NCBI RefSeq assembly: GCF_014127105.1
Contig: NZ_CP059902.1
Coordinates: 1,769,001 to 1,833,000, forward strand
Source of the DNA: Devosia sp. MC521
GTDB taxonomy: Bacteria > Pseudomonadota > Alphaproteobacteria > Rhizobiales > Devosiaceae
Length of the DNA stretch: 64,000 bases
Direction of reading: 5' to 3'
The notes beneath the pieces were generated by a model. The model did not search any database, was not told the DNA's origin, and was given only the letters and a program-made list of their open reading frames with translations. The stretch's first letter is position 1. The number at the start of each line of letters is the position of its first letter. Below, piece by piece: positions 1 through 8,476 of this stretch. A program made the position numbers and the translations under genes.

Positions 1-1647
1 CTCTCCGGGCGCCTGATGATCCCGCGTGCTCGCGTCACCACCGTCATCGGCAATCCAAAGTCCGAAGGCGCGGTGTCGCTGATTGCAATCCACAATCTCG
101 ATATTCCCAACAAGTGGCCCGCCTCTGTCACCCGCGAAGCAGAAGAGGCCGAGGAAGCAACGCTCAAGGGCCGTGAAGACTGGCGCGACTTGCCGCTGGT
201 TACCATCGACCCACCAGACGCCAAGGACCATGATGACGCGGTTCACGCTGTGCTCGATACCGATCCAGCCAATCCTGGCGGCTATGTCGTCACTGTCGCG
301 ATTGCCGACGTTGCAGCTTATGTCCGCCCAGGGACCTCGCTCGATCGCGAAGCCTATCTGCGCGGCAATTCGGTCTATTTCCCGGATCGGGTCGTGCCCA
401 TGCTGCCCGAGCGCATCTCCAATGAGCTCTGCTCGCTCAAGCAAGGCGAGTCGCGCGCGGCCATGGCCGTTCGTATGGTCCTCGACGCTGGCGGTCGGAA
501 GACGAGCCACAGCTTCCATCGCATTCTTATGCGCTCAGCAGCTAAACTCAGCTACCAGCGGGCACAGGCGGCCATTGACGGCAATCCGGACGATCAGACG
601 GGGCCTTTGCTGGAGCCGATCCTCAAGCCTCTGTGGATGGCCTACGGCGCCATGTCAGAAGCACGCGATGCCCGTGGCCCCCTCGACCTTGACCTGCCCG
701 AACGCAAAATCAAGCTCGACAAGACCGGCATGGTCGCGGACATTTTCATCCCTGAGCGTCTCGATGCGCATCGTCTCATCGAAGAGATGATGATTGCGGC
801 CAACGTCGCTGCTGCCGAAACGCTGGAGCAGAAGCGCACTGAGCTGCTCTATCGCGTTCACGATGAACCATCGTCCGAAAAACTCCACGCGCTGCGCGAG
901 TTCTTGGGCAGCCTCGATATCAGCGTCAAGAAGGCCGACAACATCCGCGCTGTCGATTTCAACCGCATCCTCGGCAAGGCCCGCGACATGGGCAATATCG
1001 AGCAAGTGTCGGAAATGGTGTTGCGCTCCCAGGCTCAGGCTGAGTACTCCAAGGAGAACTACGGCCACTTTGGGCTCAATCTCGACCGCTACGCCCACTT
1101 CACCTCGCCCATCCGCCGCTATGCCGATTTGATCGTGCACCGAGCGCTTATCCGCGCTTTGGGCCTTGGTGACGATGGGATGACGGATCAGGAGCAGACC
1201 AAGCTCAGTGGCATTGCTCAGCACATTTCGACGACTGAGCGCCGCGCCATGTTGGCGGAACGCGAAACTTCCGATCGTCTGCTTGCGCAATTTCTTTCGG
1301 AGCGGATCGGCGCACGCTTTGAGGGTCGTGTCTCCGGCATCACCCGCTCAGGCCTCTTCGTAAAATTGATCGAGACCGGTGCCGATGGCTTTATTCCTGC
1401 CTCGACACTTGGCAAGGACTACTATCGCTACGTCGAAGAACGCCAGGCGATGGTTGGCGAGCGCACAGGCGAAAGCTTCACGCTTGGCGACCGAGTCGAA
1501 GTTCGCCTCGTCGAAGCCTCCCCCGTGGCCGGCTCATTGCGCTTTGAGTTGCTTTCTGAGGGCAAGCGCGGCAATAAGCCGCCTACACGCCCCCTGCGTA
1601 AGGGCGCATCTAATAGCTTCGGCCCCAAGGGACGCAGAAAGAGGTAG
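1..1647 (+). CDS. rnr: Ribonuclease R, 5' end outside window
   Basis: Processive 3'-to-5' exoribonuclease of the RNB (RNase II/R) family, acting on structured RNA in the cytoplasm. The frame is already open at base 1, so the N-terminal part lies outside the window; about 548 codons are visible. The acidic catalytic motif of the RNB domain (DPPDAKDHDDA) sits at about visible codons 70-80. An S1 RNA-binding domain covers roughly codons 436-518 and is followed by a Lys/Arg-rich tail (PKGRRKR), as in RNase R rather than RNase II. The next gene starts 2 bases after the stop, so the two are probably co-transcribed. The internal ATG at base 16 is not the real start because conserved sequence continues upstream. 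Confidence 0.95.
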   Translation, partial: LSGRLMIPRARVTTVIGNPKSEGAVSLIAIHNLDIPNKWPASVTREAEEAEEATLKGREDWRDLPLVTIDPPDAKDHDDAVHAVLDTDPANPGGYVVTVAIADVAAYVRPGTSLDREAYLRGNSVYFPDRVVPMLPERISNELCSLKQGESRAAMAVRMVLDAGGRKTSHSFHRILMRSAAKLSYQRAQAAIDGNPDDQTGPLLEPILKPLWMAYGAMSEARDARGPLDLDLPERKIKLDKTGMVADIFIPERLDAHRLIEEMMIAANVAAAETLEQKRTELLYRVHDEPSSEKLHALREFLGSLDISVKKADNIRAVDFNRILGKARDMGNIEQVSEMVLRSQAQAEYSKENYGHFGLNLDRYAHFTSPIRRYADLIVHRALIRALGLGDDGMTDQEQTKLSGIAQHISTTERRAMLAERETSDRLLAQFLSERIGARFEGRVSGITRSGLFVKLIETGADGFIPASTLGKDYYRYVEERQAMVGERTGESFTLGDRVEVRLVEASPVAGSLRFELLSEGKRGNKPPTRPLRKGASNSFGPKGRRKR

Positions 1648-1649
1648 TC

Positions 1650-2045
1650 ATGACTGAAAACAGCGCAGTTCTTCCCGAACGTACCGTTGGTCAGGCCATG
1701 TGGCGTGGCGCGTTATGTCGTTGCCCGCACTGTGGCAAGGGCAAGATGTTCGCCGGCTATCTCAAAGTTGCAAACGAATGCAATGTTTGCGGCGAGGAAC
1801 TCAGACATCACCGTGCTGACGACCTGCCTCCCTACGTCGCGATCACCATCGTGGGCCACATTATCGTCTTCCTGATGTTGCACCTCGACATGACCCATCA
1901 GATCCAGCCCATCACCTATGTGCTGACGATGATTCCGCTCGCAATCGTTCTTCCCCTGATTATGCTTCCCTCCATTAAGGGTGCAATTGTAGGCCTACAG
2001 TGGTCTTTGCGCATGTATGGCTTTGGAACAGGTCAGAAGGACTGA
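1650..2045 (+). CDS. DUF983 membrane protein with zinc-ribbon-like N-terminus
   Basis: A 131-residue protein of the DUF983 family, function unknown. The N-terminal 50 residues carry two Cys pairs (CRCPHCGKGKMF and CNVCGEE) that look like a small zinc ribbon. Two hydrophobic segments follow (about residues 60-80 and 90-115), so it is probably an inner-membrane protein with a cytoplasmic metal-binding head. It starts 2 bases after the RNase R stop and is followed by the L33 gene; the same neighbours are common in Hyphomicrobiales. The metal binding is inferred only from the Cys spacing. Confidence 0.85.
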   Translation: MTENSAVLPERTVGQAMWRGALCRCPHCGKGKMFAGYLKVANECNVCGEELRHHRADDLPPYVAITIVGHIIVFLMLHLDMTHQIQPITYVLTMIPLAIVLPLIMLPSIKGAIVGLQWSLRMYGFGTGQKD

Positions 2046-2065
2046 CGCCAACACTTGACTTTCGA

Positions 2066-2086
2066 CCGCAAATTAGTAGTTTGCGG
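2066..2086. promoter_or_regulatory. Perfect inverted repeat upstream of L33 gene
   Basis: CCGCAAA and TTTGCGG are perfect 7-base arms separated by 7 bases, in the 95-base gap before the L33 gene. A TTGACT hexamer at 2055-2060 lies just upstream, so the repeat would overlap the -10 region or the early leader of an L33 transcript. It could be an operator or a leader hairpin; it has no T-run and is a poor terminator for the gene before it. Confidence 0.4.
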
Positions 2087-2140
2087 CCAAATTCGGCGCT
2101 GCCCTGCTGCAGCGCTTTCGCTTTGTGAAGGACCACAATC

Positions 2141-2308
2141 ATGGCTAAGGCCGCCACTATCAAGATCAAGCTCGTCTCGACGGCCGACACCGGCTTCTTC
2201 TACGTGACCAAGAAGAACGCACGTACCCAGACTGAAAAGCTCGCTTTCAAGAAGTACGATCCAGTTGTCCGCAAGCACGTGGAATTCAAGGAAGCCAAGA
2301 TCAAGTAA
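2141..2308 (+). CDS. rpmG: 50S ribosomal protein L33
   Basis: A 55-residue, Lys-rich protein (begins [20 protein letters not shown], ends VEFKEAKIK) that matches bacterial L33 in length and in the [29 protein letters not shown] core; this is a component of the large ribosomal subunit. It is the alphaproteobacterial form without the zinc-binding CxxC pairs. The ATG follows a GAAGGA ribosome-binding site 10 bases upstream, and a strong intrinsic terminator follows 27 bases after the stop, so it probably forms its own short transcript or ends the rnr transcript. Confidence 0.96.
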   Translation: MAKAATIKIKLVSTADTGFFYVTKKNARTQTEKLAFKKYDPVVRKHVEFKEAKIK

Positions 2309-2335
2309 TCTGGCTATTCCTTATCGGAATAAACA

Positions 2336-2367
2336 AAGCCCCGCAGTTTCTGCGGGGCTTTTGTTTT
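2336..2367 (+). terminator. Intrinsic terminator after L33 gene
   Basis: An 11-base perfect stem (AAGCCCCGCAG / CTGCGGGGCTT) with a TTT loop, followed by TTGTTTT. It is a textbook rho-independent terminator for the L33 transcript. The A-rich 5' flank means it may also act weakly on the other strand. Confidence 0.93.
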
Positions 2368-2615
2368 GCGCTGTTGGATTAAAAAGAAGAGGTGGCTGGT
2401 TCGGGATACAACGACAACAAGGCCACTCTGTGCGTCACCGAACCAGCCGTCCCAGGGCGACTCAGGAGTTGCGGCGGACCTGAGATATGCCTAGGGAACT
2501 TCACGGGTATAGATGCGCTAAATCACGCCCTAACCGTCATGAAGACCCTAGCGCCTCACTGGCTGAGGGCCAATGAGTTCTTACCGTTAATTATAACAGC
2601 TAACCCTAACGGGAC

Positions 2616-3986
2616 TTACGCCGCGTCGACCATGACGCGGTTGCGACCTGCGTGCTTGGCCCTATAGAGCGCCACGTCAGCCCGCTTGATGATGACCTCC
2701 GGCGTATCATCCATGTTCTCATAGAGCGCCATGCCGATGGATATGGTGATCGAGATAGGACGGCTCAGGCCAACCTCAAATGGACGGTCAGCAACCGCCT
2801 CACGCACGCGCTCTGCCACCAATTCCGCTACGCGAACGTCTGTGTCCGGCATCAGCACCAAGAACTCTTCACCGCCAAAACGGCACGCCATATCGACGCC
2901 ACGAAGATTGCGGCGCAACCGCGCTGCGAATTCACGGATCACCGCATCGCCAACGTCATGACCATAGTTGTCGTTGACCGACTTGAAGTGATCGATGTCG
3001 AGGATCATCACCGCAACATCGCGCTCTTGCTCAAGCGACTTCGCCATCACGAGGCTCATGTGCCGATCAAAATAGCGACGATTGTAGAGGCCCGTCAGCT
3101 CATCGGTTATCGCAAGAGCGATGGTGGAATTGACACTGTCTCGAAGAACGTCCGCGTAGCGTTGGCGGCGGATCTGGGTGCGCACCCGCGCCATCAGTTC
3201 GCTGCGTTCAACAGGGCGCGATATATAGTCGTTGATCCCCAGATCCAGCCCACGCACGACCTTGGGCTTGTCCGCCTCATCGGCCATCAAAATAATGGGC
3301 AGGCCACGGGCTTGATCAACCGTACGAATTTGCGAGCACACACGGAGCGGATCGAAGTCCTTGAGGCTCATGCTGACCAAGGCCAGCTCATAACTGCCAC
3401 CAGCGACTTGGAACACCGCGTCCATAGGCTCGGTGAGAATTTCGACACGATGCTCAGCTTGCAGATAGCCTGCAATGCGCTCCGCATGACGGCGATCGGT
3501 ATCAACGATCAAGATCGAGCCATCTTTAGCGGAAATAGAGTTCATCGCCTGCAGCGCATCTTCGGCTGCAATCTGCTGGCTGGTTTGCGCCCGAGCCCGC
3601 AGCTCATCGGTCAGCGATTTGAGCCGCACCAGGCTCTTTACGCGCGCCAGAAGCTGCGTGTCATCCACAGGCTTTGACAGGAAATCATCAGCTCCGGCGT
3701 CGAGCCCCTGCACCCGATCCGAGGTCTGATCGAGTGCTGTGATCATCAGCACAGGCACGTGCTGCGTCTTAGGGTCAGCTTTCAGCCGACGGCAGACCTC
3801 AAAGCCATCCATCTCAGGCATCATCACGTCCAAAAGGACGATGTCGATATCTTGCTCTTGGCAGATGGCGAGCGCTTTCGCGCCCGAATTGGCCGTAACC
3901 ACGTCGTAATATTCAGCCAGCAGCCGCGCTTCGAGCAGCTTCACATTCGTTGGAATGTCATCGACGATAAGTACGCGCGCGGTCAA
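2616..3986 (-). CDS. pleD: Response-regulator diguanylate cyclase PleD
   Basis: Makes cyclic di-GMP from two GTP in response to phosphorylation, as a partner of the DivJ/PleC/DivK polarity circuit known from Caulobacter. The 456 residues hold REC1 (1-120, phospho-acceptor Asp53 in LLDVMMPEMDG), a degenerate REC2 (about 150-275, with Ser-Met-Ser where the Asp should be) and a GGDEF domain (about 290-456). The active site reads RFGGEEF and the product-inhibition I-site RGVD (RxxD) sits five residues before it, so feedback inhibition should be intact. It lies 91 bases after divK on the same strand, the order seen in Caulobacter, so one transcript is likely. Confidence 0.95.
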   Translation of the reverse strand: MTARVLIVDDIPTNVKLLEARLLAEYYDVVTANSGAKALAICQEQDIDIVLLDVMMPEMDGFEVCRRLKADPKTQHVPVLMITALDQTSDRVQGLDAGADDFLSKPVDDTQLLARVKSLVRLKSLTDELRARAQTSQQIAAEDALQAMNSISAKDGSILIVDTDRRHAERIAGYLQAEHRVEILTEPMDAVFQVAGGSYELALVSMSLKDFDPLRVCSQIRTVDQARGLPIILMADEADKPKVVRGLDLGINDYISRPVERSELMARVRTQIRRQRYADVLRDSVNSTIALAITDELTGLYNRRYFDRHMSLVMAKSLEQERDVAVMILDIDHFKSVNDNYGHDVGDAVIREFAARLRRNLRGVDMACRFGGEEFLVLMPDTDVRVAELVAERVREAVADRPFEVGLSRPISITISIGMALYENMDDTPEVIIKRADVALYRAKHAGRNRVMVDAA

Positions 3987-4077
3987 ACCACTACCCCAGA
4001 TAAATGCGACCCACGAACAAGCTCCCCCCGTTCGTGTCGAGCCACTAAAACCTCGCTAGATTTCCCTGCAAGGAAAA

Positions 4078-4449
4078 TCAGGCTGGCCCAATATAACCGG
4101 CAATGGTTTCCAGAAAGTGAGACACGGAGATTGGCTTAGAAATGTATCCCTCGCAGCCGCCCTGAAGAATTCGCTCTTCATCGCCCTTCATGGCGAAAGC
4201 AGTGACCGCGACAACTGGGATATGCGCCAGTTCTTCATCGTCCTTAAGCCACTTAGTGACAACAAGGCCCGAAACCTCTGGCAGTTGGATATCCATCAAG
4301 ATCAGATCAGGCATATGCGCACGCGCCAAATCGAGCGCTTCGACGCCATTGCGAGTCTGGATGACCGTGTATCCACGCGACTCCAGAAGATCGTTGAAGA
4401 GCTTCATATTCAGCTCATTGTCTTCGACGATCATCACAGACTTAGGCAT
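4078..4449 (-). CDS. divK: Single-domain response regulator DivK
   Basis: A stand-alone receiver domain of 123 residues that carries cell-cycle and polarity signals between the DivJ/PleC kinases and DivL/CckA and PleD in alphaproteobacteria. The phospho-acceptor is Asp53 ([13 protein letters not shown]), the acidic pair is E9-D10, the switch Thr is in VVAVTAFAM and the conserved Lys is in YISKPIS. There is no output domain. It is upstream of pleD on the same strand and divergent from the DUF3572 gene across a 125-base promoter region. The start ATG is taken from the [13 protein letters not shown]-terminus typical of DivK. Confidence 0.95.
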   Translation of the reverse strand: MPKSVMIVEDNELNMKLFNDLLESRGYTVIQTRNGVEALDLARAHMPDLILMDIQLPEVSGLVVTKWLKDDEELAHIPVVAVTAFAMKGDEERILQGGCEGYISKPISVSHFLETIAGYIGPA

Positions 4450-4574
4450 ATTCCCTCACTTGGGTACAAACTACGCACCCCAAAAACGGTGGCTGAACGC
4501 TGCTCGGTTCTTCGCTTCGCCACGCACATCAGCTAGCATTGAAACCGTTACAAAAAACCAAATGAGGCCGGACG

Positions 4575-4853
4575 GTGCCGATTTCTGAGCGCGTTACCCC
4601 AGATTTGTCGAGCACAGCCGACGCCTGCCTAGCCTATCTGGCCGAGCATCCCGAAGAGCTTTTGGCATTTATGCAGCATGCAGGCATCGACCCACAGGCT
4701 TTACGCAATGCCGTCGGCACGAAAATGCTGCAACATGGGCTTATCGACTATTTTGCATCAAACGAAGCGATTCTGCTCGCCCTATGCGCGAACACCGGGA
4801 TGACGCCGGAGAACTTCATGCGCATTTGGCACAAGCTTAATCCCGAGGGATAG
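4575..4853 (+). CDS. DUF3572 family protein
   Basis: A 92-residue all-helical soluble protein matching the small DUF3572 family, which is common in Hyphomicrobiales and has no assigned function. No catalytic or binding motif is apparent. Its TAG stop is followed immediately by the dinB ATG with no gap, so translation of the two is probably coupled. The start at 4575 was kept because the first residues (MPISERVTPDLS) lead straight into the predicted helices; an upstream start is not excluded. Confidence 0.75.
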   Translation: MPISERVTPDLSSTADACLAYLAEHPEELLAFMQHAGIDPQALRNAVGTKMLQHGLIDYFASNEAILLALCANTGMTPENFMRIWHKLNPEG

Positions 4854-6185
4854 ATGAGCGCTTGGCTTTGTCGCGATTGCCTGAGCACCGGAGCGGCAGC
4901 AGCAGCCCCCAATCGCTGCCCTCGCTGCGGCTCGCCGCGCATTCGTAGCCACGCCGAGCTGTTTGACCTTTCCATCGCCCACGTCGACTGCGACGCATTT
5001 TATGCGTCAGTGGAGAAACGCGACGACCCCTCGCTGCGTGACAAGCCGCTGATCATCGGCGGGGGCACGCGCGGCGTCGTCTCCACATGCTGCTACATTG
5101 CCCGCCAGTCGGGGGTGCGCTCGGCTATGCCGATGTTCAAGGCCCTGCAGCTCTGCCCCGACGCCGTTGTCATAAAACCCAACATGGCCAAATATGTTGC
5201 CGTCAGCCGAGAAATTCGCACGCTGATGGATACAATGACGCCAGTGGTGGAGCCCTTGTCGATTGACGAAGCGTTTCTCGACCTCACCGGAACTACGGCG
5301 CTACACAAAGCGCCTCCAGCTGTCATGCTGGCCAAGTTCGCCAAAGCTGTTTCGGATCAGATGGGCGTCACCATCTCGGTCGGCCTAAGCCATAACAAAT
5401 TCTTGGCTAAAATCGCATCCGACCTCGATAAACCGCGGGGCTTCGCTGTTATTGGGGCGGAGGAGACGCTAAGCTTTCTGCATGACAAGCCGATCAGCAT
5501 TATCTTTGGCGTCGGCAAGGTTTTCGCGGAAACGCTTCAACGCGATGGCTATTACACCATCGGCCAGCTGCAGGCAGAAGACCCGCACCGGCTCATGCGG
5601 CTTTACGGAGAATCGGGCGCGCGCCTGTCGCGCCTTGCCCAAGGTCAGGATGCCCGAAAAGTCTCGACGGACCGCTCGATGAAGTCGGTGTCATCAGAAT
5701 CCACCTTCCACCACGACCTCTCCGATATAGAGGCACTCTCAACAGAGCTTTTGCAGTGCTGTGAGCGACTTTCGGAACGGCTCAAAACCAAAAATCTGGT
5801 GGGTGATACCGTTACCCTAAAGCTCAAAACAGCTGGATTTAAGTTGCGAAGCCGCGCGCGACACCTGATGATGCCCACACAGCTGGCCAATGTCCTCTAC
5901 GAGAACGGCCTGAGCCTGATGCAGAAGGAGGTGGATGGAACCGCATTCCGCCTCATTGGCATTGGCATTTCAGGGCTCGACGAGGCCACTGGCATCGACC
6001 CGATTGACCTCCTTGAGCCCCAAGTGGCGCGCAAGGCGGCAGCTGAAAGGGCCATGGATCGTGTTCGATCCAAATTTGGCCGAACCGCGGTTATGCGCGG
6101 AAAACTCTATAATGCTCGCACCGGCACGCCGCCGGAGGCGAGTTCGGAACAAGAAGCAGACGACTTGGAAGGCAAGATCAGATGA
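4854..6185 (+). CDS. dinB: DNA polymerase IV with N-terminal zinc finger
   Basis: Y-family error-prone polymerase for translesion synthesis. The 443 residues contain the two catalytic acidic motifs (VDCDAFYASVE near residue 45 and SIDEAFLDLTG near residue 140), the helix-hairpin-helix and little-finger regions. An extra ~35-residue N-terminus carries CRDC and CPRC pairs, a zinc-ribbon-like extension seen in one group of alphaproteobacterial DinB proteins and absent from E. coli DinB. The start abuts the DUF3572 stop and the 3' end overlaps the next gene by 4 bases (ATGA). The role of the Cys pairs in DNA or partner binding is unknown. Confidence 0.93.
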   Translation: MSAWLCRDCLSTGAAAAAPNRCPRCGSPRIRSHAELFDLSIAHVDCDAFYASVEKRDDPSLRDKPLIIGGGTRGVVSTCCYIARQSGVRSAMPMFKALQLCPDAVVIKPNMAKYVAVSREIRTLMDTMTPVVEPLSIDEAFLDLTGTTALHKAPPAVMLAKFAKAVSDQMGVTISVGLSHNKFLAKIASDLDKPRGFAVIGAEETLSFLHDKPISIIFGVGKVFAETLQRDGYYTIGQLQAEDPHRLMRLYGESGARLSRLAQGQDARKVSTDRSMKSVSSESTFHHDLSDIEALSTELLQCCERLSERLKTKNLVGDTVTLKLKTAGFKLRSRARHLMMPTQLANVLYENGLSLMQKEVDGTAFRLIGIGISGLDEATGIDPIDLLEPQVARKAAAERAMDRVRSKFGRTAVMRGKLYNARTGTPPEASSEQEADDLEGKIR

Positions 6186-6643
6186 CCACCCCCATCGAGA
6201 AGCTCCGCGAATATGGCTACGAACTTCCTGCCCCAAAGGCACCAGTGGCCAGCTATGCCCCTGTCGTTCGCACTGGCAATTTGCTGTTCATCTCCGGCCA
6301 AATTTCCAGCGACGCCAATGGCATCGTCCAGGGCCTGCTTGGCGACACGATGAATGTGGTTCAGGGCGGCAATGCTGCGGAGCTCTGCGCCGTCAATATT
6401 CTGGCCCACATCGTCCACTCGGCCGGCATTGCGCTGGAAGACGTCAAGCGCGTCGTCAAGCTGACCGTTCTGGTCGCTTCGACACCTGACTTCACCGAAC
6501 AGCACCTCGTCGCCAATGGCGCGTCCAACCTCTTCGTCGGCGTGTTTGGCGAGAAAGTCAGCACCCATGCTCGTGCCGCCTTCGGCGTAACCTCGCTGCC
6601 GCTCGGCGCAGCTGTCGAAATCGACGCCGTAATCGAAGTCTAA
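6182..6643 (+). CDS. RidA/YjgF-like protein
   Basis: A 153-residue member of the RidA (YER057c/YjgF/UK114) superfamily. The family fold forms trimers; RidA itself hydrolyses reactive enamine/imine intermediates from PLP enzymes. Recognisable parts are NLLFISGQI near residue 38 and the C-terminal RAAFGVTSLPLGAAVEIDAV block. The family's usual catalytic Arg (in the xxxRxxV region) appears replaced in this longer subgroup, where the block reads HARAAFGV, so deaminase activity should not be assumed without an alignment. The ATG overlaps the dinB stop (ATGA), so expression is likely coupled. Confidence 0.85.
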   Translation: MTTPIEKLREYGYELPAPKAPVASYAPVVRTGNLLFISGQISSDANGIVQGLLGDTMNVVQGGNAAELCAVNILAHIVHSAGIALEDVKRVVKLTVLVASTPDFTEQHLVANGASNLFVGVFGEKVSTHARAAFGVTSLPLGAAVEIDAVIEV

Positions 6644-6759
6644 ATTTGCATTTCATTTAAGTTTCAAGGGGCTGGGTAGCGCGAGACGCACCTGGTCCTT
6701 TGCTTTCCCTTGAAGCTCCGGCCTGCAGATAGCATATTCAAACATAAGCAATTTGAGAC

Positions 6760-7839
6760 GTGGAGTGCGGCGTGAGCTTGAACGAATTCTCGGCGCACAT
6801 TCACCCCACGACAGCCAGCATTCCAGCCGATGTCTGGAACAGCCTTGTGCCCTCAACCAATGGCGTTGTGGACAATCCCTTTCTCGACCACGCTTTCTTT
6901 CTGGCGCTGGAGCAATCCAACTGCGCCACAGCGGAAACCGGCTGGTTACCGCAGCACATTGTGTTGCAGGACCAGAACAGCGCGCCAATCGGGCTTATGC
7001 CGTTGTTTTTAAAATCCCATTCCATGGGCGAATATGTCTTCGACCACGGCTGGGCTGACGCCTTGGAACGTGCTGGCGGGAAATATTATCCCAAGCTTCA
7101 GGGTTCTGTACCTTTCACGCCAGCAACAGCGCCTAAGCTATTGGTTCCGAATGGTGATTTGGATGCGCAGGCCGCCCTACTGCAAACCGCACAGCAGTTG
7201 ACGCACCGCCTCAACGCCTCCTCCACCCACCTCACCTTCGTACCCGAGAGCGAAGCCGAATTGGCGGGCAATTTGGGCTGGCTCCGGCGCACTGACACGC
7301 AATTTCATTGGTTCAATCGCGGTTACGAGAGTTTCGACCACTTCTTGGAAACATTGGCGTCCCGTAAGCGCAAAACCATCCGCCGCGAACGCAACGATGC
7401 CCTAGCCGATGGCCTGACTGCCCGTTGGCTAACCGGCTCGGACATTAAAGAGCACCATTGGGACGCCTTCTACGATTTCTATGAAGACACTGGTGCGCGC
7501 AAATGGGGGCGGCCTTATCTCAATCGCGAGTTCTTCTCGCGTCTGGGCGAGACCATGGCCGACCGCATCCTGCTCATCTTCGCCTATGACGGCGATGAAT
7601 CAATTGCCGGCGCGATCAACTTCATCGGCAAGGACACGCTTTACGGCCGCAACTGGGGCGCCACGCGTGACGTGCCCTTCCTGCACTTCGAGATCTGCTA
7701 CTACCAAGCCATTGATTTCGCGATACAACACCGCCTCGCGGTGGTGGATGACTTCCTCATTCATGAGCGAAAAGCGGTGCTGCGATCTCAGATCGAGTTA
7801 GAAGAATACACCCCGTTTCGCAAAGGCGAGCGGCAGTAG
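6760..7839 (+). CDS. DUF482 / GNAT-like protein with atypical, probably truncated C-terminus
   Basis: A 359-residue protein that resembles the DUF482 group of GNAT-fold (FemAB-like) proteins through about residue 322, including SRKRKTIRRERNDA and the late block DVPFLHFEICYYQAIDFAI. From memory, family members then continue with a GAQGEHK-type motif and about 50 more residues. Here the last ~38 residues do not match that pattern, and a dispersed palindromic repeat lies 46 bases beyond the stop. The gene is therefore probably 3'-truncated or rearranged and may be inactive. The start may be ATG 6760 or GTG 6772. Substrate unknown. Confidence 0.7.
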   Translation: MECGVSLNEFSAHIHPTTASIPADVWNSLVPSTNGVVDNPFLDHAFFLALEQSNCATAETGWLPQHIVLQDQNSAPIGLMPLFLKSHSMGEYVFDHGWADALERAGGKYYPKLQGSVPFTPATAPKLLVPNGDLDAQAALLQTAQQLTHRLNASSTHLTFVPESEAELAGNLGWLRRTDTQFHWFNRGYESFDHFLETLASRKRKTIRRERNDALADGLTARWLTGSDIKEHHWDAFYDFYEDTGARKWGRPYLNREFFSRLGETMADRILLIFAYDGDESIAGAINFIGKDTLYGRNWGATRDVPFLHFEICYYQAIDFAIQHRLAVVDDFLIHERKAVLRSQIELEEYTPFRKGERQ

Positions 7840-7884
7840 TATCCCGCTCCTCCGAGCGATCCAGATCGCCCCGCATCGCGCTGG

Positions 7885-7907
7885 ATTGCCCGATCATGTC
7901 GGGCAAT
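7885..7907. repeat. REP-like palindrome, copy A
   Basis: ATTGCCCGA / TCGGGCAAT arms around a 5-base loop. A 32-base stretch centred here (7881-7912) recurs in inverted orientation at 62501-62531 with one difference, and the flanks (GATCCAGATCG, about 30 bases away) are also shared, so this is a dispersed repeat element rather than a local hairpin. It lies between the acyltransferase-like gene and the HIT gene. Confidence 0.8.
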
Positions 7908-8047
7908 GACGGAGGTGGAGGACAGAGGGAGGATGGGTAAGGGCGTGCGAACTGATCCTTGCCAGTCCCCTTTGCTAAAGCCCCTTCCCTCAAGCCGCAA
8001 CGCCCGCCTACATAGAACCAAACGCTTCACTGCACAGAGTCTTCGTC

Positions 8048-8470
8048 ATGACCTACGATCCAACCAATATTTTCGCCAAGATCCTCAAGGGCGAGATGCC
8101 GTGCCACAAGGTCTATGAGGATGAGACCGCGCTGGTGATGATGGATATTTTTCCGCAAGCCAAGGGTCACACGCTGGTCATCCCGAAGGCTCCAAGCCGT
8201 AACCTACTCGACGCCGATCCTGCTGCGCTCTCGGCCGTGATACCACTGGTTCAGCGCGTCGCCAATGCGGTGAAAACCGTGACCACTGCCGACGGTATTC
8301 GCCTTGCGCAGTTCAATGAGGCACCGGCTGGGCAAACCGTCTTCCACCTGCATTTCCACGTTATTCCAGCCTATGAAGGCCAAGCCCTAGGTGCCCATGC
8401 CTCGGGACGCGGCGATGATGTAGAACTGGCCGAATTGGCAAAAACCATCGGCGCAAGGCTCTCTGCGTAA
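8048..8470 (+). CDS. HIT family nucleotide hydrolase
   Basis: A 140-residue histidine-triad protein; members hydrolyse purine nucleoside phosphoramidates and related nucleotides. The diagnostic triad HLHFHVIP is at about residues 98-105, and the N-terminal signature NIFAKILKGEMPCHKVYED is typical of the Hint/HIT branch. It stands 5 bases before the DUF1275 gene with which it may be co-transcribed. The natural substrate cannot be told from sequence. Confidence 0.92.
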   Translation: MTYDPTNIFAKILKGEMPCHKVYEDETALVMMDIFPQAKGHTLVIPKAPSRNLLDADPAALSAVIPLVQRVANAVKTVTTADGIRLAQFNEAPAGQTVFHLHFHVIPAYEGQALGAHASGRGDDVELAELAKTIGARLSA

Positions 8471-8476
8471 ACACCA

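Noticed and set aside
2652-3677. A 341-codon open frame on the plus strand
   Set aside because: Antisense to pleD, whose two receiver domains and GGEEF site are unmistakable; no ribosome-binding site or protein-like composition.
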